In this document: positions 42,540-51,528 of the stretch, piece by piece
How positions within the stretch are numbered: position 1 is the first letter of the stretch
Layout of the letters: each line of letters starts with the position of its first letter
NCBI GenBank assembly: GCA_003164785.1
Contig: PLUE01000069.1
Coordinates: 124,001 to 188,000 of the forward strand
DNA from: Gammaproteobacteria bacterium
GTDB lineage: Bacteria; Pseudomonadota; Gammaproteobacteria; Steroidobacterales; Steroidobacteraceae
Length of the DNA stretch: 64,000 nucleotides
Direction of reading: 5' to 3'
Notes under the pieces: generated by a model
Told to the model about the DNA's origin: nothing
Databases searched by the model: none
What the model saw: the letters and a program-made list of their open reading frames with translations, nothing else
Made by a program: the position numbers and the translations under genes

Positions 42540-43748
42540 TTATTGGGCGAAGGCGCGAACGGGACGCATCCCGACTCCGACACTCAGCAAGAGCGCGAGG
42601 ACGAAACTGGAGGTGACCACCATGAGCAAGGGGGCCACCGAAAATGCCGGGAACCAGGAAATAACGGCGCTTGCGGCGGCGGTCACTGCCAGTGTGAGCG
42701 TGCCGAGCGTCGCCGCGGTCGCACCGGCGCCGCCGGTGCCGGCGTCGAGCGCGCTGATGGCGGCCGGCGTGAGAATGAGGCCAACCAGTGCGAACGCCAG
42801 CATCGAAAACAGTTGAAAGGTCACCAGGCCCACGACGTCGGCAGCGATCATTGCCCCGAGAACGACGCAGGCCATCGTTCCCAGAAGGGTCATGCGGACG
42901 AGCAATGTGCGCGCACCCCAGCGGCGCATCAACACGGGTGACAGTTGCGACATGCCGATCGAGCACAGCGAATCGATGCCCAACAGGATCGAGTAGCCGT
43001 GGCTGTCCAGGTGGAATGCCGACGGAAATACGAAGGGCGCGGCGGTCACATACGCATAGGGGATGGTGGTGGCGAGACCGGCCACCACCGCGGCAAGCAG
43101 GAATCGTCGATTCCTCGCCAACCCGCCATAAACACGCCAGACGGCGACGCCCGCGGGTCGCCGCCGTTCCGCCGGCAGTGACTCCACGAGAGCGAAGCGC
43201 ACGACCAGCAACCCGAGGATGCCGGTCATGGCGAGCACCGCGAACAGTCCGCGCCACGGCATCAGGATCAACAGATAACTGCCGATGAGCGGCGCGAGCA
43301 CCGGGGACAATCCAATGATGAGGAACGTGAAGGCCATGAGCTGCGCCGCGGCCGCGCCGCTTCGCAGATCACGAATCATGGCGCGGGATACGGCGGTTCC
43401 GGCGCAGATCGAGCATCCCTGGACGAAACGCTGGGCAATCAGCATGTCGATGGATCGACTCGCGGCGCATGACAGGGACGCGACGACGAAGATGGAAAGA
43501 CCAATATATAACGTGAGTTTTCGGCCATGGCGGTCGCTGAACGAGCCTATGGGTATCTGCGCGACGGCAAGCGCGAGGAGAAAAACGGAGAGCGTGCGCT
43601 GAACCTCGCTCGGCGTCGCTCCAAAGTCCCGCGCGATGTGGGGGAACGCGGGCAGATACAAATCGATCGACAGCGGACCGAGACACGAAAGCAGCCCCAG
43701 CGCCAGCCCCGGGCGCCAGGTCGCTGACGAAGACGCCGAGCGCTGCAT
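42540..43748 (-). CDS. MFS transporter, Bcr/CflA family
   Basis: 402-residue transporter with twelve hydrophobic segments, motif A-like GSFSDRHGRKLTLY and the Bcr/CflA-type N-terminus GPLSIDLYLPAFPHIARDFG. Proteins of this family are drug/proton antiporters and export small amphipathic molecules. It is first in the minus-strand operon and starts at ATG 43748; the operator palindrome at 43799 lies 51 bases upstream. It could export toxic phenolic intermediates, or import substrate; direction is inferred. Confidence 0.9.
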   Translation of the reverse strand: MQRSASSSATWRPGLALGLLSCLGPLSIDLYLPAFPHIARDFGATPSEVQRTLSVFLLALAVAQIPIGSFSDRHGRKLTLYIGLSIFVVASLSCAASRSIDMLIAQRFVQGCSICAGTAVSRAMIRDLRSGAAAAQLMAFTFLIIGLSPVLAPLIGSYLLILMPWRGLFAVLAMTGILGLLVVRFALVESLPAERRRPAGVAVWRVYGGLARNRRFLLAAVVAGLATTIPYAYVTAAPFVFPSAFHLDSHGYSILLGIDSLCSIGMSQLSPVLMRRWGARTLLVRMTLLGTMACVVLGAMIAADVVGLVTFQLFSMLAFALVGLILTPAAISALDAGTGGAGATAATLGTLTLAVTAAASAVISWFPAFSVAPLLMVVTSSFVLALLLSVGVGMRPVRAFAQ

Positions 43749-43798
43749 CGCTCCATTCTGCAAACTCGCTACCCCCGAAACCCGCCTATGCTGACATC

Positions 43799-43812
43799 GT
43801 AACATCGGTTAC
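43799..43812. promoter_or_regulatory. Operator candidate 2, GTAAC-N4-GTTAC palindrome in a divergent promoter
   Basis: GTAACATCGGTTAC lies between the minus-strand MFS-led operon (start 43748) and the plus-strand GMC gene (start 43874), so one protein bound here could control both. It shares both half-sites and spacing with the site at 36002. Confidence 0.6.
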
Positions 43813-43873
43813 ACTATCCTGCACCTGCCGCCAAGGGATTTCTCAAGTACAGCGCTTACGCGGGTGATCATTT

Positions 43874-45472
43874 ATGAGTGAAGAATGCGACATCGTCGTC
43901 GTGGGTGGCGGGTCCGGCGGATGTGCGATGGCCGGTCGACTCGCGGAGGCCGGCGTCAGTGTGGTTTTGTTGGAGGCGGGTAAATCGGACCGGGATTACC
44001 GTCTGAAGATCCCGGCGCTCACGAGTTCCGTCGTACAAAACACCGACTTCGATTGGAAATACGTTGCGGAGCCGGATCCCTCGATTGGTGGGCGGGCGGA
44101 CGTCTGGCCGGGCGGGAAGCGCCTGGGCGGCGGAAGTTCCATCAACGGCATGATGTACGTCCGTGGACACCGCTGGGACTACGATCGCTGGGCCGAGTTG
44201 GGGGCCCGCGGATGGACGTACGAGGACGTGCTGCCGTTCTTCCGGCGCATGGAGACATTTCGCGGCGGCGATTCGCGCTGGCGCGGAAGCACCGGCCCGA
44301 TCAGCGTCTCACACGGCCGTGTTCATTATCCCATCGTCGATGACTGGATCCGCGCCGCCGAGAGCTGCGGTGTCCCGCGCACGAGTGACCACAACGGCGA
44401 GAACCCCGGAGAGGGCACGGATTATGCGCAGGTCACACAGCGGAATGGTTTGCGCAGTTCGTCGACCGCCTACCTGAAGTTGCCTGGAGTCGGAAAGCAT
44501 CTTCAGGTGCAGTTGGAATCCCAGGTCAGACGAATCCTCATCGAAGACGGTCGCGCCGTTGGCGTCGAATTCGATCGAGAGGGACGGACGACCCGAATCA
44601 GGGCGCGCGCGGGCGTCGTGCTGGCCGCGGGCAGCCTGAACACTCCGCGTCTCCTCATGTTATCGGGCATCGGTCCCGGTGCGCACTTGCAGGAATTCGG
44701 CATCGACGTCATCCGTGACTCGAGCGGCGTGGGCGCCAACCTGCAGGAGCACGTCGGAACCCATCTGGTGAACCAGGTCAATACGCCCACGATCAACAGC
44801 GATGCGCGCGGACTGGCGCTCGCCGTTCAGATGGCCAATTTCGCGTTTCGCCGGCGGGGGGTCTTGACGACTTCCGTCGGACACGCGCAGGCGTTTTTGC
44901 GTACCCGGGAGCGGGCGCCGGTGCCGAATGTCCAGATTTCATTCACCGCATTTGCGTTCGACCTCGACAAGGATGGGAAGCTCGTGCTTCGCCGCGACCC
45001 ATCGGTGAGCACCGTCGTGTGCATCGCCCGGCCGCAGTCGAGAGGGACGCTCACCCTGCGATCCAAGGATCCGCTAGCCCCACCGAGAATTCAGCATGAA
45101 CTGCTTGGAATCGAGGACGATTTGGATCAACTCGTGGAGGGATTGGAGCGGGCGCGGCAAATCATGGACACCCCCTCGATGCGCTCCTATGTGACCTCCG
45201 AGGTACGGCCGGGCACGACCTCGACGGGCGACGCCCTGCGGGATTTCGCGCGGGTGGCCGCGATTCCGCTCTACCACCCGGTGGGCACCTGTAAAATGGG
45301 GATCGATCCCGGCGCGGTCGTCGACCCGTCGCTGGCGCTGCATGGCATCAAGGGATTGTGGATATCGGACGCATCGGTGATGCCCACGTTGCCGATCGGC
45401 AACACCAATGCGACTTCCATCATGATAGGCGACAAAGGCGCCTCGCATGTCCTTGCAGCGCTGCAGGCGTGA
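43874..45472 (+). CDS. GMC-family FAD oxidoreductase (second)
   Basis: 532-residue GMC flavoenzyme with VVVGGGSGGCAMAGRLAEAG, LEAGKSD, GKRLGGGSSINGMMYVRGHRWDY, GSLNTPRLLMLSGIGPG and the catalytic region YHPVGTCKMG (His) with SDASVMPTLPIGNTNATSIMIG. It resembles the first GMC protein but the two differ clearly in length and sequence, so they probably act on different stereoisomers or steps. It is divergent from the MFS-led operon and lies downstream of operator candidate 2. It converges with marR, 17 bases apart. Confidence 0.92.
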   Translation: MSEECDIVVVGGGSGGCAMAGRLAEAGVSVVLLEAGKSDRDYRLKIPALTSSVVQNTDFDWKYVAEPDPSIGGRADVWPGGKRLGGGSSINGMMYVRGHRWDYDRWAELGARGWTYEDVLPFFRRMETFRGGDSRWRGSTGPISVSHGRVHYPIVDDWIRAAESCGVPRTSDHNGENPGEGTDYAQVTQRNGLRSSSTAYLKLPGVGKHLQVQLESQVRRILIEDGRAVGVEFDREGRTTRIRARAGVVLAAGSLNTPRLLMLSGIGPGAHLQEFGIDVIRDSSGVGANLQEHVGTHLVNQVNTPTINSDARGLALAVQMANFAFRRRGVLTTSVGHAQAFLRTRERAPVPNVQISFTAFAFDLDKDGKLVLRRDPSVSTVVCIARPQSRGTLTLRSKDPLAPPRIQHELLGIEDDLDQLVEGLERARQIMDTPSMRSYVTSEVRPGTTSTGDALRDFARVAAIPLYHPVGTCKMGIDPGAVVDPSLALHGIKGLWISDASVMPTLPIGNTNATSIMIGDKGASHVLAALQA

Positions 45473-45489
45473 GCGGGCCCGGGCAGGAT

Positions 45490-46077
45490 TCAGCTCTTCG
45501 ATGCGCGCTTGCTTGCGACGTCCGACGTCGTACGCTGCAAAAATATTGAGTGCCCTTCGGGGTCGAGGGCATCCAGTCGATTGGTGATTGCCACGATACA
45601 GGCATCGAACGATTGGATTTCCTTCGGCGTCATCGCTTCGAACATGTATTTCGCCAGCTCCTCCGTGTGGGGCTGCATCTGCTCGTAGAGCGTCCGGCCT
45701 TTCGGCGTCAATCGCAGCACCTTGCGACGGCGATTTCGGGGGTCGAGGTGGGTGATGATGCGGTCGTGGCGCTCCAGGACCGCGATTCCCCGGCTCACCA
45801 TCATCGTGTTGACGCCGACGAGATCCGCGAGTTCATGGGATGCCGTGACGCCCAGGCGCCCGATCATCATCAACAACCGGAACTCATTGAGGCTGATTCG
45901 ATAGCGTTTCTTTATATAGACGGTGAACGGCGCCATGATCCGGTTTTCCATCTTGAGCAGGCGTCGCAAGACATCCGCCGGCGCGGCGCCGGACAGGAGA
46001 TCGACTGCTGATTCGCGCTCGTGGAGGTCCACTTTCGGCGTCGTTGGCTTGGGTGACTTGGTCGGCTTCTTGCTCAT
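45490..46077 (-). CDS. MarR-family regulator of the catabolic island
   Basis: 195-residue winged-helix protein with an extended Lys/Pro-rich N-terminus (SKKPTKSPKPTTPK), ISLNEFRLLMMIGRLGVTASHELADLVGV, recognition helix NTMMVSRGIAVLERHD and wing DPRNRRRKVLRLTPKGR. It lies among the catabolic genes and its own upstream region holds operator candidate 3, so it is the best candidate for the protein that binds GTAAC-N4-GTTAC. MarR proteins of aromatic pathways typically release DNA on binding the substrate or a CoA ester. Confidence 0.88.
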   Translation of the reverse strand: MSKKPTKSPKPTTPKVDLHERESAVDLLSGAAPADVLRRLLKMENRIMAPFTVYIKKRYRISLNEFRLLMMIGRLGVTASHELADLVGVNTMMVSRGIAVLERHDRIITHLDPRNRRRKVLRLTPKGRTLYEQMQPHTEELAKYMFEAMTPKEIQSFDACIVAITNRLDALDPEGHSIFLQRTTSDVASKRASKS

Positions 46078-46155
46078 CCCGCAGGTGGTCTCTCGAAAAA
46101 TGTGCCAGCGTCATTGTGCCCACTTTAAATGCTTTACGCGAGATGGCTTCCTATT

Positions 46156-46169
46156 GTAACGTATGTTCC
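46156..46169. promoter_or_regulatory. Operator candidate 3, near-match GTAAC-N4-GTTCC
   Basis: GTAACGTATGTTCC differs from the symmetrical motif by one base. It lies between divergent marR (start 46077) and the DUF3237 gene (start 46252) in an AT-rich stretch, with further weaker symmetry ATTGT-N18-ACAAT (46153-46180). Confidence 0.5.
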
Positions 46170-46251
46170 ATTATAACAATTCGAATTCGCCGGCTGGTCT
46201 GGCCGTCCGCCGGACCATCAGTTCCGAGCTTTGTTCTTGAAGGAGTTGGTC

Positions 46252-46782
46252 GTGAGCGATTCCCTGTCGGATCACCCCGTATTTGCCGATATGTCGACTC
46301 CGACCGAACCGAAATTGGAATTTTGCTTCTCCATCAGAGTCTACTTTACGCGCGTGAACATGGTCGGGGACATGCCATCGGGCGCGGCTCGCGGTGCGGT
46401 CTATGTGGACGGCGGGACCATCGAGGGGCCGCGGCTCACCGGAAGCGTGCTTCCCGGGTCCGGGGCGGACTGGGCGCTGTTTCGGCCCGACGGGGTTCTG
46501 GCCACCGATGCGAGATACATGCTGCAGGCGGATGACGGTGCTCTGATCCTCCTGCACAACCGAGGCTATCTGTGGGGTAGGACCCCGGACGTCATTCCCC
46601 GAATGCAGGATTTCATGTTCAGAGGCGGCCCGCCGGTGCCGCATCGCGAGTTCTATCTGCGCTCGTCCCCCGTCTTCGAGGTCGCGAAAGGAAAGCATGA
46701 CTGGCTCACGCGGCATGTCTTTGTGGGAATCGGTGATCGATACGCGGACGGCAATATCATTCGCTACTTTGCGGTGCTGTAG
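46252..46782 (+). CDS. DUF3237-domain protein
   Basis: 176-residue protein carrying the DUF3237 fold: LEFCFSIRVYF, GGTIEGPRLTGSVLPGSGADWALFRPDGV, DARYMLQADDGALILLHNRG, REFYLRSSPVFEV and WLTRHVFVGIGDR are in family order. As I recall, the PhcF and PhcG decarboxylases of dehydrodiconiferyl-alcohol catabolism in Sphingobium SYK-6 are DUF3237 proteins. I chose GTG 46252, with AAGGAG at 46240-46245, over TTG 46231. It leads the DUF3237-ALDH-SDR gene set. Enzymatic role here is inferred. Confidence 0.85.
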   Translation: MSDSLSDHPVFADMSTPTEPKLEFCFSIRVYFTRVNMVGDMPSGAARGAVYVDGGTIEGPRLTGSVLPGSGADWALFRPDGVLATDARYMLQADDGALILLHNRGYLWGRTPDVIPRMQDFMFRGGPPVPHREFYLRSSPVFEVAKGKHDWLTRHVFVGIGDRYADGNIIRYFAVL

Positions 46783-46806
46783 CAACCAACGACCAGGAGA
46801 CTCGCA

Positions 46807-48282
46807 ATGGTGCCTGACGGAATCAATCTTAAGCATCCGGATCGCCTCTACATCGGGGGCGGGTGGGTCGAGGCCCTCAGCGGCAGGATGTTCGAACTCG
46901 TTTCGCCGAACACCGAAAAGGTGGTCGCTCGCGTCGCCGAGGCGGGCGAATCCGACATGGACCGGGCGGTCGATGCGGCGCGAAAGGCCTTTGATGTCGG
47001 ACCGTGGGGAAAAATGTCCCCCGGCGAGCGGGGGAAACTCATTCGTGCGATGGGTGAGCTGCTGCGCGTCCGGGAGCCGGAACTGGCAAAGGCGTGGGTC
47101 GCGCAGGTGGGCGGGCTGGCGTCGTTCGCTCCCATCATGACCAGCGGCGGGACGCACGATTTCATGGCCACCGCTTCTCTGTGCGACACGTATCCCTTCG
47201 TGGAGCAGCGGCCGAGTCAGATGGTCAACACGGCGATCGTGGTTCGTGAACCGGCCGGCGTGGTGGTGGCCATCGCGCCGTGGAACGCGCCGTACGGGAT
47301 CATGGCATCGAAGGTGGCCTACGCCCTGGTCGCGGGCTGCACCGTGATCGTCAAGCCCTCTCCCGAAACGCCGCTCGAGGCCTACATCATCGCCGAAGCG
47401 GCGGAGGCGGCGGGCATTCCCCCTGGGGTCGTTAATCTCGTATGCGGCGGTCGCGAAGCATCCGACTATCTGGTGCGAAATGCCGGCGTCGACAAGGTGA
47501 GCTTCACCGGATCCACTCTGGCCGGCAAACGCATCGCCACCGTCTGCGGGGAGCGGATTGCCCGCGTGACCCTCGAACTGGGCGGCAAATCCGCGGCCAT
47601 CGTGCGCGACGATTTTCCGATCGAGGCGGCCGCGGCGATTCTGGGCAACACAATAACGATCATGAGCGGCCAGGTCTGTGCGATGTTGAGCCGGGCAATC
47701 GTCTCGAGGCATCGCCACGACGCCCTGGCCTCGGCCATCAAGGACGTGATGGAGTCGATTCGGATCGGTCACAGCGACGATCCCACGACGCAACTCGGGC
47801 CGGTTGCGATGAAGCGGCAGCTCGACCGCGTCGAGGGGTATATCGCGGAAGGCCGGAAGGTCAGTGATCTCGTGACCGGGGGCCGGCGTCCGCCGCACAT
47901 GAACGCCGGCTATTTCGTCGAGCCGACGCTCTTTGCGAACGTCGACAACAAGAGCCGCATCGCCCAGGAAGAGATTTTCGGACCGGTGCTCTGCTTGATA
48001 CCCGCGGAGGATGAGGCCGATGCGATCCGGATCGCGAACGAGAGCAACTACGGTTTGAATGGCTCCGTCATCACGCAGGATGTCGACGCGGCCTACAACA
48101 TCGCGAGACAGATGCGCGTGGGCGGCGTCGGACAGAACGGCATGCGCCTCGAATTCAGCATGCCCTACGGCGGCTTCAAGCAGTCCGGCATCGGTCGTGA
48201 GGGCGGACCGGAAGGACTGGTGCCGTATCTCGAGACGAAAACCATTCTCCTGGATGGCTTGCCGTCCAGTTTGCGGCTTTGA
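46807..48282 (+). CDS. NAD(P)-dependent aldehyde dehydrogenase
   Basis: 491-residue aldehyde dehydrogenase. Cofactor and catalytic motifs: APWNAPYG, VIVKPSPETP, FTGSTLAGKRIA, LELGGKSAA with Glu257 as general base, SGQVCAM with the nucleophile Cys291, and EEIFGPVL. CAGGAG precedes the ATG. Placed between the DUF3237 and SDR genes, it probably oxidises an aromatic or side-chain aldehyde made by the GMC or VAO-type enzyme to the acid. Confidence 0.95.
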   Translation: MVPDGINLKHPDRLYIGGGWVEALSGRMFELVSPNTEKVVARVAEAGESDMDRAVDAARKAFDVGPWGKMSPGERGKLIRAMGELLRVREPELAKAWVAQVGGLASFAPIMTSGGTHDFMATASLCDTYPFVEQRPSQMVNTAIVVREPAGVVVAIAPWNAPYGIMASKVAYALVAGCTVIVKPSPETPLEAYIIAEAAEAAGIPPGVVNLVCGGREASDYLVRNAGVDKVSFTGSTLAGKRIATVCGERIARVTLELGGKSAAIVRDDFPIEAAAAILGNTITIMSGQVCAMLSRAIVSRHRHDALASAIKDVMESIRIGHSDDPTTQLGPVAMKRQLDRVEGYIAEGRKVSDLVTGGRRPPHMNAGYFVEPTLFANVDNKSRIAQEEIFGPVLCLIPAEDEADAIRIANESNYGLNGSVITQDVDAAYNIARQMRVGGVGQNGMRLEFSMPYGGFKQSGIGREGGPEGLVPYLETKTILLDGLPSSLRL

Positions 48283-48293
48283 CCGCTGCCGAC

Positions 48294-49040
48294 ATGCGCT
48301 TCGTAGACAAAATCGTCTTGATCGTGGGTGGCAACAGCGGCATTGGCCTGGCGGCTGCCATCGGATTCGCACGGGAGGGCGCCACCGTGATCATCACGGG
48401 GCGCGATCAAGTCACGCTCGACAAGGCGATTCATGACATTGGCGCCGCCGCCGCCTTCCGCGCGGATGTCGCCGACACGGAGAGCATGGTCCCGGTGGTC
48501 GAGGAGATCCGCAGGATGCACGGACGGATCGACGTCTTGTTCGTGAATGCCGGAGTTGGTGCATTCGCACCCGTCCGGGAAGTTACGCGCGAATTATGGG
48601 ACCACATTCACGACATCAACCTGCGCGGATGTTTCTTTGCCGTACAGAAGGCACTGCCCTTGATGGGGAGGGGTAGTTCCATCGTCGTTACCGGTTCGAT
48701 CGGATCGCTCGCCGGCGTGCCCGGTAATGCGATCTACGCGGCGTCGAAAGCCGGACTACGCGCGATCGTTAGGATTCTCGCGACCGAATTGGTGGCGGAG
48801 GGAATTCGCGTCAACATGGTCAGCCCGGGCCCCACGGAGACACCCCTCATCCGCCGCAACGTGGGCATGGATGAATCGGCGGTCGAGAGTCTGCGTCAGG
48901 TCATGATCTCGGTGGTACCGATGAAGCGGATGGGGGAGCCGGAGGAGATCGCACGGCCGGTTCTATTCTTGGCGTCGGATGAAGCCAGTTTCATCACCGG
49001 CGTCGACCTCTTCGTCGATGGCGGATGCCTGGAGCTGTGA
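48294..49040 (+). CDS. SDR-family dehydrogenase/reductase
   Basis: 248-residue classical short-chain dehydrogenase: VGGNSGIGLAAA cofactor motif, NAGVGAF, catalytic serine in VTGSIGSLAG, YAASKAG with Tyr and Lys, and PGPTETP. C-terminal FVDGGCLEL is typical. TTG at 48279 overlapping the ALDH stop is an alternative start; I prefer ATG 48294. It likely interconverts an alcohol and ketone in the same pathway. Not convincingly assigned to a substrate. Confidence 0.9.
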   Translation: MRFVDKIVLIVGGNSGIGLAAAIGFAREGATVIITGRDQVTLDKAIHDIGAAAAFRADVADTESMVPVVEEIRRMHGRIDVLFVNAGVGAFAPVREVTRELWDHIHDINLRGCFFAVQKALPLMGRGSSIVVTGSIGSLAGVPGNAIYAASKAGLRAIVRILATELVAEGIRVNMVSPGPTETPLIRRNVGMDESAVESLRQVMISVVPMKRMGEPEEIARPVLFLASDEASFITGVDLFVDGGCLEL

Positions 49041-49195
49041 CGCCCCGACCGCGGCAGGGCGCGCCGGGCCACCAATCTCGCAAGCGGCTCAGATAGGTCG
49101 TTCGGGATCTCGACAGCCGGCGTTCCGTTCGATACGGTACGCGGCTGGTTGGCCACTCCGGACGACGCGTCCAACGCGTCAGGGTATTTCGTCAC

Positions 49196-51352
49196 ATGCG
49201 TAGTCAGATCCTTGCGGTACTCGGCGCGGCATCGGTCGCGGTGGCCGGTCTGGCCGCCCCTGTAGCGGCCGCCGGCGGCCCCTACGCGTCGGTCGACACC
49301 CAGCGGCTGTCGCAGGCCGCCTCACCGGCGAACGCGGGCCAATGGATGTCGTACGGCCGCGATTACAGCGAGCAGCGCTACAGTCCGCTCAAGCAGATCG
49401 ATGCGGACAACGCCGGCCGGCTGGGTCTTGCCTGGTATGGTGATCTGGCCGAGCGCGGCGGCAGTTACGAGACGACACCGATCGCCGTCGACGGCAGCAT
49501 TTTCGTGACGACCCCCTGGAGCAAGGTCTACGCCTTCGACGCAAAGACCGGCAAACTGCGTTGGAAATACGACCCCAAGGTTCCGGGCGAGTACGCCGTG
49601 AAGCTGTGCTGCGGCATCGTGAACCGCGGTGCCGCGGCGTGGAAGGGCAAGGTGATATGGGGCACGTTGGACGGGCGACTGATCGCCGTCGATGGGAAGA
49701 CCGGCAGGAAAGTCTGGGAGGTCCAGGCGACGGATCCGCAGAAAACGCTGTCCATCACCGGCGCGCCACGCATCGCGAATGGCCGCATTTTCATCGGCGA
49801 GGCGGGATCCGAGTTCGAGCAGCGCGGCTACATGGCCGCCTACGATGCCGACAATGGCAAGGAGTTGTGGCGCTGGTGGGTGGTGCCCGGCGATCCGTCG
49901 AGAGCGTTCGAGCAGCCGGAGCTCGAATGGGCCGCGAAGACCTGGACCGGTGAATGGTGGAAGGCCGGCGGCGGCGGCACTCCCTGGGATGCCATCAACT
50001 ACGACCCGGTCACCGATCTCGTCTACATCGGTACCGGCAACGGTGCGCCGTGGCCTTCGGAGATCCGGTCGCCGGGCGGTGGCGACAACCTGTTCACCTC
50101 GTCGATCGTTGCGCTGGATGCGAAGACCGGCAAGTATCGCTGGCACTACCAGGAGACGCCGGCCGACAGCTTCGACTTCGACAGCACGCAGCAGATCATC
50201 ACGGCGGATATTCCCATCAACGGTGAGAAAAGACATGTGGTGATGCATGCCCCCAAGAACGGCATGTTCTACGTGATCGATGCGACCACCGGCCAACTGC
50301 TGGCCGGAAAGCCCTTCGTGCCGACGCTGAACTGGATGACGGGACTCGACGCGAACGGCAGACCGAGCCTGAACCCGGAGGCCAATTACGGCAAGACCGG
50401 CAAGGGATTCAACGTCGTGCCGTCGGCGGGCGGCGCGCACAGCTGGCACCCCATGGCGTTCAATCCCAACACCGGGCTCGTGTACATCCCGACCAATTAC
50501 GGCAGCTTTCCCCTGGTGGCGGAGGCGGGCGCGAAGATGGGTAATCAGCTGCTCTCGATCAACGTCACCAAGCGTCCCAACGATCCGCCCCCGAAGCTCG
50601 ATGGCGCCGGTTCCTACCTGCTGGCGTGGGACCCTGTGAACATGGCGGCAGTCTGGAAGCAGCCGCAGGGCAGCGCGAAATCGGGAGTGATGACGACCGC
50701 CGGCAACCTCGTGTTCCAGGGTTCCGCGCCACGGAGTTTCTCGGCGTTCCGCGCGGATACCGGCGAGCGGGTCTGGACGACGGACACCCAGGCGGGCATC
50801 GTCGGCGGGTCGGTGAGCTACACCGTCGATGGGGTACAGTATGTCGCCGTGGTGGCCGGCACCAGCGGTTTTGGTGGCTACTGGGCGCCGACTTACTCGC
50901 GACTGCTGGTTTACAAGCTGGGTGGCACCGCGACGCTCCCCGAGCCCGCGCAATACGCGCCACCCGTGCTCGATCCGCCCGCTGAGTTTGGCGACGCGGG
51001 CCAGTTGGCGAAGGGCGAAGCAGAATACAACGCGCACTGTGGCAGCTGCCATGGGAATAACACCCGGGTCAGCAGCATATTCCCGGATCTGCGCTACGCG
51101 AGCGCGCTACAGAGCGCCGACTTGTTCAAGGCGATCGTGATCGACGGCGTGTTGCAGGCCAATGGCATGGTGTCCTTCGCCAAGGTGCTGACCCCGACGG
51201 ACGCCGAAGCGATTCGCGCGCATGTCGTGCGCCTGGCAAACCTGGCCAAGAACGCGCCACCGGGGCTCGGCTTCGGCCCCGGGTCCGCGCCGGGGCCCGC
51301 GCCGCCGCCGGGGGCTCCGCCAGCTACGCCTGCACCGCCCCTGCATCAATGA
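49196..51352 (+). CDS. PQQ-dependent quinohaemoprotein alcohol dehydrogenase
   Basis: 718-residue periplasmic dehydrogenase with a signal peptide, an eight-bladed PQQ propeller and a C-terminal cytochrome c (CGSCH). The vicinal disulphide CC over PQQ is in KLCCGI; GGGTPWDAINYDP and GTGNGAPWP are PQQ-pocket motifs. The catalytic aspartate region reads SFDFDST: Asp327 followed two residues later by Asp329, the D-x-D pattern associated with lanthanide-dependent enzymes. A Pro-rich tail follows the haem domain. Electrons probably pass via the cytochrome domain to the cytochromes encoded next. Confidence 0.93.
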   Translation: MRSQILAVLGAASVAVAGLAAPVAAAGGPYASVDTQRLSQAASPANAGQWMSYGRDYSEQRYSPLKQIDADNAGRLGLAWYGDLAERGGSYETTPIAVDGSIFVTTPWSKVYAFDAKTGKLRWKYDPKVPGEYAVKLCCGIVNRGAAAWKGKVIWGTLDGRLIAVDGKTGRKVWEVQATDPQKTLSITGAPRIANGRIFIGEAGSEFEQRGYMAAYDADNGKELWRWWVVPGDPSRAFEQPELEWAAKTWTGEWWKAGGGGTPWDAINYDPVTDLVYIGTGNGAPWPSEIRSPGGGDNLFTSSIVALDAKTGKYRWHYQETPADSFDFDSTQQIITADIPINGEKRHVVMHAPKNGMFYVIDATTGQLLAGKPFVPTLNWMTGLDANGRPSLNPEANYGKTGKGFNVVPSAGGAHSWHPMAFNPNTGLVYIPTNYGSFPLVAEAGAKMGNQLLSINVTKRPNDPPPKLDGAGSYLLAWDPVNMAAVWKQPQGSAKSGVMTTAGNLVFQGSAPRSFSAFRADTGERVWTTDTQAGIVGGSVSYTVDGVQYVAVVAGTSGFGGYWAPTYSRLLVYKLGGTATLPEPAQYAPPVLDPPAEFGDAGQLAKGEAEYNAHCGSCHGNNTRVSSIFPDLRYASALQSADLFKAIVIDGVLQANGMVSFAKVLTPTDAEAIRAHVVRLANLAKNAPPGLGFGPGSAPGPAPPPGAPPATPAPPLHQ

Positions 51353-51528
51353 GCTGAGTTTGGCGATGGCTGGTCGGGCTCAAGCCCGCGGCACGTGCGT
51401 TATCGATGTGCCAGTGCAATACGATCGTCAGCGCAATGTCGTACCTTGCGTTCAGGCGGTTTCGCTTCACGCATCGTTCACAATCCAGTGCCATACTGCA
51501 CGCCCGTCGGCGTTTTATTGGGATTGTA

